From an uncultured Candidatus Melainabacteria bacterium (GTDB lineage: Bacteria; Cyanobacteriota; Vampirovibrionia; Gastranaerophilales; Gastranaerophilaceae), in NCBI GenBank assembly GCA_934726055.1, contig CAKVCZ010000007.1:1-64000 (forward strand): DNA of 64,000 nt. The letters are read 5' to 3'. Each line of letters opens with the position of its first letter. The stretch's first letter is position 1. A model generated the notes under the pieces. It was given only the letters and a program-made list of their open reading frames with translations, was not told the DNA's origin and made no database searches. This document shows positions 36,596 to 44,567 of the stretch, one piece after another. The position numbers were made by a program, and so were the translations under genes.

Positions 36596-37039
36596 TTAAG
36601 ATTTTTTCATCACATCAGATAAAACTTCAGAAAAAGAAATTATTGGCTCTAGGCTGTATCCGCAGCCTTCAGACAAACTTCCGCCCATCATAAATAATTC
36701 TTCTTGGGGATATCTTCTACAAATTCCTGGACGAGTGTTATGAATTTTGCATTTTTTTGTAACACTATCTTGCATTTGACAAGAAAATATCAAACCGGTT
36801 TCATCTTTGCCTACTACCTTTAGATATGTATAAAATCTATGTAAAAGCTGCAATCTTTCGAATAATTTTTCATCGTCAATGACTTTTTTACCATGCTTTA
36901 CATAAATATGCTGACAACATTCCCCGCAACACTTACATGCACCAACTCTATAATAATGCTTTCGTAAAATTTTTGAATATATAAATTTTCTAACCAGCTT
37001 ATAATTATGAAAAACTATTACTATGAATTTTGTAAGCAT
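36596..37039 (-). CDS. YkgJ-family cysteine-cluster protein
   Basis: The 147-residue protein has a cysteine cluster, CKCCGECCQ at about residues 34-42 and CQMQDSVTKKCKIHNTRPGIC further on, with eight or more Cys in a pattern of the YkgJ (zinc- or iron-cluster) family. Such clusters bind a metal cofactor; the function is not known. The N-terminal 30 residues are basic and hydrophobic (KFIVIVFHNYKLVRKF). It overlaps the preceding TPR gene by 19 bases. Confidence 0.8.
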   Translation of the reverse strand: MLTKFIVIVFHNYKLVRKFIYSKILRKHYYRVGACKCCGECCQHIYVKHGKKVIDDEKLFERLQLLHRFYTYLKVVGKDETGLIFSCQMQDSVTKKCKIHNTRPGICRRYPQEELFMMGGSLSEGCGYSLEPIISFSEVLSDVMKKS

Positions 37040-38232
37040 ATTGCGAATTTCCTTTTAGCCTCATCATAATCAGGTTTTCCACTTCTTGATAAAACTAATA
37101 TACGAGCAAAATATTCTTTTGCAGAACTAAAATCTTCATTTGCCATAAAATGTTTACCCTGATTCATACACTGGCTTATAACAGCAGCTTCAGGATGAAT
37201 ATAGCTGGCAATTTTTTGCAACAAATCACCATACAAAGGCTTTTCATCCGGCACAAGTATTATGTAATTTTTAAATTCCAATAGAGCTTCATGATATCGA
37301 CAATTTGAAAGATACTCTTTTGCTTTTTCAAGATGTTTTTTTATCCAATGAGGATTTGCGTTTATTAACAACTTCAACTGATGACATCTGGCTGAAACTT
37401 TATTAAACTCATCTGGTTTTCCAGAAGTATAAGTTGAATATCTTGAATAATAGCAATATGCATAATCATATCTTTGCAACATATCATACGCAATAGCTAA
37501 ATTACTGATAATTTTTGAATATCCAGGATCCAATATTTCTGCTTTTCTCCAGTAAGTAACAGCCTCTGCATATCGTCTATCAGAATAATACAATGCTCCT
37601 ATATTTAAAAAGGCTTTTGAAAACATTGGACAATACCCGGCTGCCTTTTTATACGCCTTCAATGCCTCATTGACCTCTCCACGCAATTGATACTGAACAC
37701 CAAGTTTTAAATAATTGTTTGCAAGTTTTTTATTTTTATCTAATTTTTCTTTAATTTCAATATATTTATGAGAATTCTTATCTTGTGCGTATTTTAGATA
37801 CTTTTCGTAATAAGAAAAAGCTTCTAATGGCATCTCTTTAAAAGTGTAAGCAATTGCTAAATTTAAATTTGATGTAGGCTCTTCCGGAACGGTAATTAAC
37901 GAAGATATCCAGTATGTAATAGCTTTTTCAAGTTGGTTTTTATTAAAATAATAATTTCCCAATTCAATAAAAGCCGTAACATTTTTAGAATCAAGTTCAA
38001 TAGCTTTTTCCCAATACTCAATTGCTGTTGCAGACTTTCCGGTATTATTATAACAATCTCCCAACTTTACATATAAATCAGAATTTGATGTATATAAAAG
38101 AATATCGTTATATAGTTTTAATGCTTGTTCATAGTTTTGCTCTTTATATAACTTATCAGCAACACGCATAGCATCATCCTGCGTATTACTGTTTGATGTA
38201 ATTATATGTGAATCAGAATTAATTTCACTCAT
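37021..38232 (-). CDS. Tetratricopeptide-repeat protein
   Basis: The 403-residue protein is mostly TPR motifs: several units of the form NNTGKSATAIEYWEKAIELD and YFNKNQLEKAITYWISSL. There is no membrane helix or signal peptide. TPR proteins mount protein partners, so this may be a scaffold for the adjacent cysteine-cluster protein, with which it overlaps. The N-terminus (about 25 residues) is disordered-looking. Function otherwise unknown. Confidence 0.8.
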   Translation of the reverse strand: MSEINSDSHIITSNSNTQDDAMRVADKLYKEQNYEQALKLYNDILLYTSNSDLYVKLGDCYNNTGKSATAIEYWEKAIELDSKNVTAFIELGNYYFNKNQLEKAITYWISSLITVPEEPTSNLNLAIAYTFKEMPLEAFSYYEKYLKYAQDKNSHKYIEIKEKLDKNKKLANNYLKLGVQYQLRGEVNEALKAYKKAAGYCPMFSKAFLNIGALYYSDRRYAEAVTYWRKAEILDPGYSKIISNLAIAYDMLQRYDYAYCYYSRYSTYTSGKPDEFNKVSARCHQLKLLINANPHWIKKHLEKAKEYLSNCRYHEALLEFKNYIILVPDEKPLYGDLLQKIASYIHPEAAVISQCMNQGKHFMANEDFSSAKEYFARILVLSRSGKPDYDEAKRKFAICLQNS

Positions 38233-38239
38233 AAATTAA

Positions 38240-38611
38240 TTATAGCATATTAAATTCAATTGTATTCAAAAAATCCTCATTTTTAGATAAGTCATCCGCT
38301 AAATCGGATACATTATCATCAGTAAACGGATTAACTACTCCCTGAGCAAATAAAGCCTCAACACGGTCATTGTACGAAGTATCATCCATACCTGCTAATG
38401 CTAATTTTGTAAAGGATGATATATCTTTCTCTCTCTCATATAGATAGTAAGCATCTTTTGATATAGCACTTATATCATTAAAATTATATTTTGCTTCCTT
38501 GACGTAAGCATGGTCATTTGATATCGGATTTGTAACTAAACTACCAACACCATTCTGTCCGTTTAGTCTGGAATTTATTAATTCGTTGTTGTCATTTATC
38601 CCGTTTATCAT
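38240..38611 (-). CDS. Hypothetical small protein
   Basis: I do not recognise this 123-residue product. It is Asn/Asp-rich, has no membrane helix, and is predicted to be partly helical in the second half (about residues 80-120). It lies upstream of the TPR gene with a seven-base gap and would be the first gene of a three-gene group (hypothetical, TPR, YkgJ). It could be a lineage-specific partner of the TPR protein. Confidence 0.5.
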   Translation of the reverse strand: MINGINDNNELINSRLNGQNGVGSLVTNPISNDHAYVKEAKYNFNDISAISKDAYYLYEREKDISSFTKLALAGMDDTSYNDRVEALFAQGVVNPFTDDNVSDLADDLSKNEDFLNTIEFNML

Positions 38612-38777
38612 ATTACCTTTCTCCCATTACCTTGAACATTATGCCTCTTTTTTACATGAATGTTATCAACTGTTTGGTGTATTTTAATTTCTCAAAAATT
38701 CGACACAATAAGTATCCTAAAAAATCAACAAACTTATAACAGTCATTTGATTGATTTTTACAAATACGTTTTATCTC

Positions 38778-38806
38778 TTGATAAAAGAATATGTTTTTTA
38801 TAAATT
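38778..38806 (+). promoter_or_regulatory. Predicted promoter of serS
   Basis: TTGATA, a 17-base spacer and TAAATT end 27 bases ahead of the serS start codon. A ribosome site (AGAAGG) lies further down. No T-box or riboswitch is seen in the leader. Confidence 0.5.
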
Positions 38807-38833
38807 AAAATTGTAAATAGAAAGAAGGTAGTC

Positions 38834-40099
38834 ATGTTAGACATTAAATTAATTAGAGAAAATCCTGAAAAAATTAACGAATTATTAAAAAGACGTAATC
38901 CGGAATTATCAATTGATGCAGTTTTGGCAGTTGATGAAGAACGCAGACAGATTCAAGTTCAAGTTGATGAATTAAGAGCTAAAAGAAAAAATGAATCGCA
39001 AAAAATTGGTTTAATGAAAAAAAATGGCGAAAACACTGATGCAATTCAAGAAGATGTTCGCAAATTGGGTGATGATATAAAAAATTTAGAAGAAAAACAA
39101 AATGAACTTGATGAAAAACAAAGAAATCTACTGTTACATATACCAAACACTCCTGATGAAACTACTCCAATAGGTGCTTCTGATGCCGATAACGTTGAAG
39201 TTCACAGATGGGGCGAACCAACAAAATTTGATTTTGAATACAAAGCTCACTGGGATTTGTGCGAAGAAAAAAATATCGTAGATTTTGAAAGAGGGGTAAA
39301 GCTTTCTCAGTCAAGATTCACTCTATACAGAGGTAAAGGTGCAAGACTTGAAAGAGCTGTAATTAATTTCTTCTTAAACGAACACACAGAAAGACAAGGT
39401 TATGAAGAAATTTTACCGCCATTTATGGCAAATGCCGCAACTATGACAGGTACAGGACAACTTCCAAAATTTAAAGAAGACATGTACAAGTGTGTAGATG
39501 AGGATTTATATTTGATTCCAACTGCTGAAGTTCCTGTAACAAATATATATTCAGGTGAAATTCTTTCTGAAGACGATTTACCTAAATATATGACTGCATA
39601 CACTCCTTGCTTTAGACGAGAAGCAGGTTCAGCAGGCAAAGATACCAGAGGACTAATAAGAGTACACCAATTTAATAAAGTTGAGCTTGTTAAACTTTGT
39701 ACTCCTGAATCTTCACCTGAAGAACACGAAAAACTTACAAAAGATGCAGAAGAAATGCTTGAAATGCTTGGGCTTCCATACAGAAGAGTAGCACTTTCAA
39801 CAGGTGATATTGGATTTTCTGCAAATAAATGTTGGGATTTAGAAGTTTGGATGCCTTCATACGACACTTACAAAGAAATTTCAAGTTGTTCAAACTTTGG
39901 AGATTATCAAGCAAGACGTGCCAACATTAGATACAAAGAAAAATCAACAGGTAAAACAAGATTTGTTCATACAATTAACGGTTCAGGTCTTGCCGTCGGA
40001 AGAACAGTTGCAGCGATTATTGAAAACTTCCAACAAGCTGACGGATCAATTATTGTGCCTGAAGTATTAAGACCATATACAGGTTTTGATAAAATATAA
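38834..40099 (+). CDS. serS: Seryl-tRNA synthetase
   Basis: SerS charges tRNA-Ser (and tRNA-Sec) with serine. The 421-residue protein has an N-terminal coiled-coil arm (about residues 28-100), and then the class II core with motif 2 (CFRREAGSAGKDTRGLIRVHQF) and motif 3 (NGSGLAVGRTVAAIIENFQ). Length is normal. A good ribosome site precedes the ATG and a terminator follows, so it is a single-gene unit. Confidence 0.97.
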   Translation: MLDIKLIRENPEKINELLKRRNPELSIDAVLAVDEERRQIQVQVDELRAKRKNESQKIGLMKKNGENTDAIQEDVRKLGDDIKNLEEKQNELDEKQRNLLLHIPNTPDETTPIGASDADNVEVHRWGEPTKFDFEYKAHWDLCEEKNIVDFERGVKLSQSRFTLYRGKGARLERAVINFFLNEHTERQGYEEILPPFMANAATMTGTGQLPKFKEDMYKCVDEDLYLIPTAEVPVTNIYSGEILSEDDLPKYMTAYTPCFRREAGSAGKDTRGLIRVHQFNKVELVKLCTPESSPEEHEKLTKDAEEMLEMLGLPYRRVALSTGDIGFSANKCWDLEVWMPSYDTYKEISSCSNFGDYQARRANIRYKEKSTGKTRFVHTINGSGLAVGRTVAAIIENFQQADGSIIVPEVLRPYTGFDKI

Positions 40100-40114
40100 G
40101 TTAAAAAATTGGCT

Positions 40115-40146
40115 AAAAATAGGTATGCATTGCATGCCTATTTTTT
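40115..40146 (+). terminator. Terminator of serS
   Basis: A stem AATAGGTATGC / GCATGCCTATT (one G-U pair, 3-nt loop) is followed by a run of nine T, 15 bases after the serS stop codon. Confidence 0.85.
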
Positions 40147-40271
40147 TTTGTTTAAAAATTATTAAATCTTGGTACTTAATTAGTGTACTTAATATTTTTT
40201 TTATTATATAATAATTATTGGTATTTATCTAAAATGAATGGAACTAAGTATAGAGGGGACAAAACTCAGAT

Positions 40272-40742
40272 ATGGATAAAAACTTAAACAAGGAAGTTGC
40301 ATTCTGCCCTGGTGGCACAGAACTATTGTTAATGTATATAATTGCAGTAACACTTTTTGTAATATCTGTTTCCGCAATTATTCATATTGCTGACACTATC
40401 TTTTCAGGGTTTCAATCAGTTCACTGGATTCAATTCATTGCTGAAGTAATATTTGTAATTATATGCTCCCCTGTAATTTTTGCTGTAATGGATTCTGAAA
40501 CATTATATATTAACAGAGCAAAGAGATATTTTAAATTAAAAAAACGCATTATCAATTTTGACGATATATCAGGATTTAAATATAAATTCGGCTACAATAG
40601 TTTTCCACAGAAATCACCTTTCAGTATAACTTTTACACTATTTTTGTATTCAGGTGAAGACGTTTCTTTCGACGTATATTTCTTCGGTTTTGAAAAAATA
40701 ATTTCAGACAGACTACAAGAAGTTGGTATAGTTAAGTTTTAG
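40272..40742 (+). CDS. Small membrane protein, two helices
   Basis: I do not recognise the family of this 156-residue protein. It has two hydrophobic helices (about residues 16-41 and 53-77) and a C-terminal half with beta-like character, probably cytoplasmic (LYINRAKRYFKLKKRIINFDD onwards). It resembles membrane proteins that carry a PH-like domain after two helices (YcxB/DUF304-like), but I could not confirm this. A purine-rich leader precedes the ATG. It is 84 bases ahead of the helicase gene. Confidence 0.5.
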   Translation: MDKNLNKEVAFCPGGTELLLMYIIAVTLFVISVSAIIHIADTIFSGFQSVHWIQFIAEVIFVIICSPVIFAVMDSETLYINRAKRYFKLKKRIINFDDISGFKYKFGYNSFPQKSPFSITFTLFLYSGEDVSFDVYFFGFEKIISDRLQEVGIVKF

Positions 40743-40825
40743 GATAAAAATGTAAATAATCATTTATATTATGCCAAAATCTGTGTATTCTGATATCATC
40801 TTATTAGGCTGGAGGGAAAAATTTT

Positions 40826-43120
40826 ATGCACGAGTTTCCATTTGAACTGGATGATTTTCAAAAAGAAGCATGCCAAATAATTGATAACGGCAATAGCGTT
40901 GTAGTTTGTGCACCAACGGGTGCAGGAAAAACTGTAATTGCACAACATGCTATCCATAGAGCTTTGGAAGAAAATTCAAGAATCTTTTATACAACCCCCC
41001 TAAAAGCATTGTCAAATCAAAAGTATAATGACTTTGGCAAAAAATACGGATATGAAAAAGTTGGCCTTTTAACAGGAGATACATCCATAAACAGAGATGG
41101 ACAAATTGTTATAATGACAACTGAAGTATTCAGAAACATGCTTTACGGTACAAATTTAGGCTCAGTTGCAGACAATTTAAACAATGTCAAATATGTGGTT
41201 TTGGATGAAGTTCATTATATGAATGATGAAGATAGAGGAACAGTTTGGGAAGAAAGTATAATATACTGTCCGACGAATGTACAGATTATAGCACTTTCTG
41301 CAACCGTTGCAAACTGCGACCAGCTTACAGCTTGGATAAACTCAGTTCATCCAAAATGTGAACTTGTTAATACGGATTTTAGACCTGTGCCGTTAAGATT
41401 CTACTATTATGACAGTTCACAACCTTATAAGTTACTGCCATTGCTGACTCCATCAGGAGCTTTAAACAATAAAATTAAGCCTGAACCAAAACAATGGGGA
41501 AGAAATAAAAACAAAAAAACGCAAAGTCCTGTAAGAAATGTTGTAAGGAATTTAGCGGAACAAAACATGCTTCCTGCAATATACTTTACATTTTCTCGTA
41601 AAAAATGCGATGAGCAAATGGAAAAATGTGCTAATTTAGATTTAGTAACAAAAGAAGAAAAGGAAAAAATTAAGCAAATTGTAGATAAATATATTGCTGA
41701 AAACTACTATTTGGCACAAAATAAACATCTTGAGTTTTTATATTGCGGGGTTGCATCGCACCATGCAGGGCTTTTACCGGGATGGAAAGTGCTCGTAGAA
41801 AAACTTTTTCAAGAGGGATTAATAAAAGTTGTCTTTGCGACTGAAACGCTTGCTGCCGGAATTAATATGCCGGCAAGGTCAACAGTAATCAGTGCAATTT
41901 CAAAAAGAACAGATAGCGGACACAGATTACTTACCCCAAGCGAATTTTTGCAAATGTCGGGTAGAGCAGGCAGACGTGGTATGGATGAAATTGGTTACGT
42001 AACAATAGTCGGAACACCTCATCAAACTCCGCAAGATGTTGCAGATTTGGTTCTATCCCCTGCAAATGATTTAGAAAGCAGATTTTCACCAAGATATTCT
42101 ATGGTACTTAATTTATTGCAAAGATTTAATCTTGATGAAGCAAAACAACTTATTTTAAAGAGTTTTGGATATTTTTCATCAAACACAAGACTTGCACCGT
42201 TGCTTTTACAAAAAGAACACAATCAAGAAACAATTGATGAATTAAATGCGTTTAAATGTTATTTTGGACTAACAAACAAAGATTTATTTGATTATAACAA
42301 ACTAAAGAATATCTACGTTGCAAACAGACAGACCTGCAAAACAATAAGAAAGCAGGAAAAAAATAAAAAACGCGGAGTTTCTGAGGAATTTTTAGCATTT
42401 GAAAAATCTACAAAAGAGATGCTGCATCACATGCAAGAGTACAAATGTGATACCTGCAAGTTATATAGAAAGCATATCAAAGATATTGAAGTATTAGAAC
42501 GCTATATAGCAAAGCAAAGAAAGCTTGAACGAGATATAGAGATACAAAAAGACGTTTACTGGAACAATTTTATGAATCACAGAAACGCCCTAATTGATAT
42601 GGGATACATTCAAGACGATTACCCAACATCTCAAGGTCAAACAATCTCACAAATCAGAGCAGAAAACGAATTATACATTGCAGAGATAATTTTTTCAAAT
42701 GTACTGGAAGGGCTTACTCCTGCAGAACTTGCTGCGGTTGTATGTGCAATAACAACGGAGGACGTAAGATTTGATAACTATGCACAAATTCCGCTATCGC
42801 CAAAAGTAAGAAAGACACTAAATTTGATACGAAACATACGCAGAAAAGTGGATAAAGTACAGAAGAATCACAATTTAGAAGATCCGATGTACATAAATTC
42901 ATTCTATTCTCCGTTAATTGAAATGTGGGTAAACGGAGCAGAGTGGGAATCCATAATCAATGAAGTTGAAATTGGTGAAGGAGATATAGTAAGAATCTTT
43001 AAACGTACAGTCGATGTTCTAAGACAACTTTGTACAATAGATAATATTCCTGATTGGCTTGTATTCACTGCACGTGAAGCAATAGATGCAATCCAAAAAG
43101 AACCGATTGATGTGGATTAA
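40826..43120 (+). CDS. Ski2-like DEAD/DEAH-box RNA helicase
   Basis: The 764-residue protein has superfamily 2 motifs: I (APTGAGKTVIA), Ia (TTPLKALSNQK), II (LDEVHYMND), III (ALSATVAN) and VI (QMSGRAGRRGMD), plus the Ski2/Mtr4-like HHAGLLPGWKVLVE segment. A C-terminal helical part with CDTCK and CKLYR-type cysteines and a late helical domain (ELAAVVCAITTEDVRFD) follow, as in Ski2-like DSHCT proteins. Cyanobacteria and plastids have such proteins for RNA turnover. A good ribosome site GGAGGG lies ahead. Just downstream lies the type III toxin locus on the other strand. Confidence 0.9.
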   Translation: MHEFPFELDDFQKEACQIIDNGNSVVVCAPTGAGKTVIAQHAIHRALEENSRIFYTTPLKALSNQKYNDFGKKYGYEKVGLLTGDTSINRDGQIVIMTTEVFRNMLYGTNLGSVADNLNNVKYVVLDEVHYMNDEDRGTVWEESIIYCPTNVQIIALSATVANCDQLTAWINSVHPKCELVNTDFRPVPLRFYYYDSSQPYKLLPLLTPSGALNNKIKPEPKQWGRNKNKKTQSPVRNVVRNLAEQNMLPAIYFTFSRKKCDEQMEKCANLDLVTKEEKEKIKQIVDKYIAENYYLAQNKHLEFLYCGVASHHAGLLPGWKVLVEKLFQEGLIKVVFATETLAAGINMPARSTVISAISKRTDSGHRLLTPSEFLQMSGRAGRRGMDEIGYVTIVGTPHQTPQDVADLVLSPANDLESRFSPRYSMVLNLLQRFNLDEAKQLILKSFGYFSSNTRLAPLLLQKEHNQETIDELNAFKCYFGLTNKDLFDYNKLKNIYVANRQTCKTIRKQEKNKKRGVSEEFLAFEKSTKEMLHHMQEYKCDTCKLYRKHIKDIEVLERYIAKQRKLERDIEIQKDVYWNNFMNHRNALIDMGYIQDDYPTSQGQTISQIRAENELYIAEIIFSNVLEGLTPAELAAVVCAITTEDVRFDNYAQIPLSPKVRKTLNLIRNIRRKVDKVQKNHNLEDPMYINSFYSPLIEMWVNGAEWESIINEVEIGEGDIVRIFKRTVDVLRQLCTIDNIPDWLVFTAREAIDAIQKEPIDVD

Positions 43121-43123
43121 AAT

Positions 43124-43216
43124 TTAAAGTCCAAGCTCTCTTTGAAAATACTGCAAAGAAGTAAATTTTAAAAGATTTTCATTTAAATTGTTTTTGATTT
43201 TTCTTTTATAAGTATT
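43124..43216 (-). pseudogene. In-frame C-terminal continuation of the type III toxin after a stop codon
   Basis: After the TAA that ends the toxin gene (43217-43219) the same frame stays open for 30 more codons, to a second TAA at 43124-43126. The extra residues have a toxin-like character (the ending LQYFQRELGL is like the C-terminus of TenpN toxins) and the frame ends three bases after the helicase gene, so the whole toxin would fit the gap exactly. One change of the first TAA would give a protein of about 141 residues, close to the family length. So the toxin is most likely truncated by a point mutation, or the base is a sequencing error. Confidence 0.65.
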
Positions 43217-43549
43217 TTAAAACCTCTTAAAATCTTTTATTATCAAGTCTTTATAACTTGAAATCATCATCATTTCTTCTTTTGTAATTGTAATACGTTG
43301 TATATTTGCAATATAATCTTGATTCAATATTATAATTGCCTTTGTATAATCTAACCCTGCGTTTGTTGTTTTATTTGTAATAAAGCCAAATTTATGATTT
43401 AAATGCGACCTTATAGGTATCGCAAAAGTTAATCCATCAATTTTCATCAAAAGCATAACGTATGGTCTTGAAGGCTTATGCAATATTTCAGGATATTCAA
43501 TCTCATTATATTTTTTATAAAATTCTTCGGATAATAAAACGTACTTCAC
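43217..43549 (-). CDS. Type III toxin, TenpN-like endoribonuclease (truncated)
   Basis: The 110-residue reading frame matches the ToxN/TenpN fold of type III toxin-antitoxin systems, endoribonucleases inhibited by a repeat RNA. Signs are KPSRPYVMLLMKIDGLTFAIP, the IRSHLNHKF segment of the active region, and GLDYTKAIIILNQDYI. It starts with GTG at 43549, seven bases after GAGG. Upstream on the same strand are, in order, a promoter, tandem RNA repeats and a terminator, which is the layout of a type III locus. The C-terminus is cut by a TAA but continues in frame (43124-43216), so the product may be inactive. It follows a helicase gene in the convergent orientation. Confidence 0.8.
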   Translation of the reverse strand: MKYVLLSEEFYKKYNEIEYPEILHKPSRPYVMLLMKIDGLTFAIPIRSHLNHKFGFITNKTTNAGLDYTKAIIILNQDYIANIQRITITKEEMMMISSYKDLIIKDFKRF

Positions 43550-43560
43550 AAAAAAACCTC

Positions 43561-43594
43561 AAAAACAAAACTCCCCTTTATAAGTAAAGAGGAG
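43561..43594 (-). terminator. Terminator between RNA antitoxin and toxin
   Basis: On the minus strand CTCC-T-CTTTA (4-nt loop) TAAAG-G-GGAG forms a hairpin followed by TTTTGTTTTT, 11 bases before the toxin start. In type III systems this partial terminator sets the antitoxin-to-toxin ratio. Confidence 0.85.
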
Positions 43595-43603
43595 CCTATT
43601 TCA

Positions 43604-43702
43604 TCTAAGTGAGCTTTCTTTATTTACAACTCGCGGCTCTGCGAGTTAATCAACCTTTGGAGCTTTCTTTATAATAGTTCGCGGCTCTGCGAACTTTAAT
43701 CA
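43604..43702 (-). repeat. Two tandem antitoxin repeats (50 and 49 nt)
   Basis: Repeat 1 (43653-43702) and repeat 2 (43604-43652) both start TGATTAA and share GCAGAGCCGCGA and AAAGAAAGCTC. Their hairpin stems are AGTTCGC/GCGAACT and AACTCGC/GCGAGTT: two base pairs differ with compensating changes on both sides, so the paired structure, not the sequence, is kept. A third partial unit begins at 43603. Confidence 0.8.
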
Positions 43703-43711
43703 TCTAATATA

Positions 43712-43739
43712 ATTATAACATATTATACAAATTTTTCAA
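43712..43739 (-). promoter_or_regulatory. Promoter of the RNA antitoxin
   Basis: On the minus strand TTGAAA, a 16-base spacer and TATAAT with an extended TG ahead of the -10 box form a very strong promoter. Transcription would start about ten bases upstream of repeat 1. The same arrangement occurs at 63967-63994. Confidence 0.8.
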
Positions 43740-43916
43740 CTCTAAAATTCTAAATTGCAAATATATTTTTTAACCATTTTTCTATCCAATTTTTAAATAA
43801 AAAAACTAATCGTATTATTAAGTTATTAAGAAATGTAACAAGAAGAATTTAAAATAGCAAAAAATTTTATTCAGAATACTTTATTTAAATGTGTTAGTGA
43901 AATAAAGGAAGTTTAT

Positions 43917-44567
43917 ATGACAATCAATCCAATTGGAGTTCAAACTCCGAAAGTTTCGCCTAATTTTACAGGTGGCGAACAACTCATTGAGAAAGTTGCT
44001 AGTAGTAAGTTTGTAGAAAAACTTGTTAGTAGTAATTCTTTTGGGAAAGTAGCAGAAATTGCAGGAAAAAATCCTGCAGTATTTAACGCAGCGTCATCTC
44101 TTATTATGGCTGGTGTACTAAGACCTGCAGCAATTATGGCATTACCTGCAAAAGATGAACAAGCACAAAAAAACAAAGGTAATGCTGCAGCTCACGCTAT
44201 TGCCTCTGGTGTTATTGGATTTTTAATTACATCTATTGTAATGAAACCAATTAATGCTGGTTTAAAAGAACTTACGGGCAATGTAGCCAAGTATATGCCA
44301 AATATTAGTAAACAAATGACCGAAAATCCAGCATACAAAGAAAAAGTAGAAGCGGCATTGAAATTCGCTCCAGATATAATCTTAGCTGTTCCTAGAGCAT
44401 TGTTGACCTCAAAATTAGCACACATTGTTGGAGATAAATTGTTCAATAAGAAAAAAACAGTTACTGAACAACCTCAACAAAAGCAAGTTGAACCACAAGC
44501 TCAAGTTGCACAAGCACAGGCTACAGATCGTCCCGTATTAGACGGTTTCAAAGGAGGTAACAACTAA
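43917..44567 (+). CDS. Membrane protein with N-terminal FTG tag
   Basis: I do not recognise a known family. The 216-residue protein begins with a short motif ending PNFTGG, has a helical region with two hydrophobic stretches (ASSLIMAGVLRPAAIMA and AAHAIASGVIGFLITSIVM) and another near residues 148-160, and a Gln-rich tail (residues 180-205). There is no signal peptide. A ribosome site AAAGGAAG precedes the ATG. It overlaps the next gene by one base, and the two proteins have the same layout, so they are probably paralogues in one operon. Confidence 0.6.
   Translation: MTINPIGVQTPKVSPNFTGGEQLIEKVASSKFVEKLVSSNSFGKVAEIAGKNPAVFNAASSLIMAGVLRPAAIMALPAKDEQAQKNKGNAAAHAIASGVIGFLITSIVMKPINAGLKELTGNVAKYMPNISKQMTENPAYKEKVEAALKFAPDIILAVPRALLTSKLAHIVGDKLFNKKKTVTEQPQQKQVEPQAQVAQAQATDRPVLDGFKGGNN

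Larger units (their letters stand above)
43561..43705 (-). ncRNA. Type III RNA antitoxin (TenpI-like)
   Basis: This is the predicted antitoxin RNA on the minus strand, from a promoter at 43712-43739 to the terminator at 43561-43594. It carries two full tandem repeats of 50 and 49 nt and the start of a third. Each full repeat has a perfect 7-bp hairpin with the loop AGAGCC, and GAGC of the loop can pair with GCTC downstream in the same repeat, which makes an H-type pseudoknot as in known antitoxins of this class. The RNA would be cut into repeat units by the toxin, which the units then hold in an inactive assembly. Ends are predicted, not measured. Confidence 0.75.

Noticed and set aside
43217..43219. 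Reassigned or read-through TAA codon in the toxin
   Set aside because: TAA ends many other genes in the window, including truB, fliN and serS neighbours, so a changed code is unlikely. A point mutation is simpler.
43561..43740. A CRISPR array or mobile-element ends at the repeat region
   Set aside because: The units are two tandem copies with structure, not spacers; no cas genes or transposase are near, and the arrangement fits an RNA antitoxin fully.
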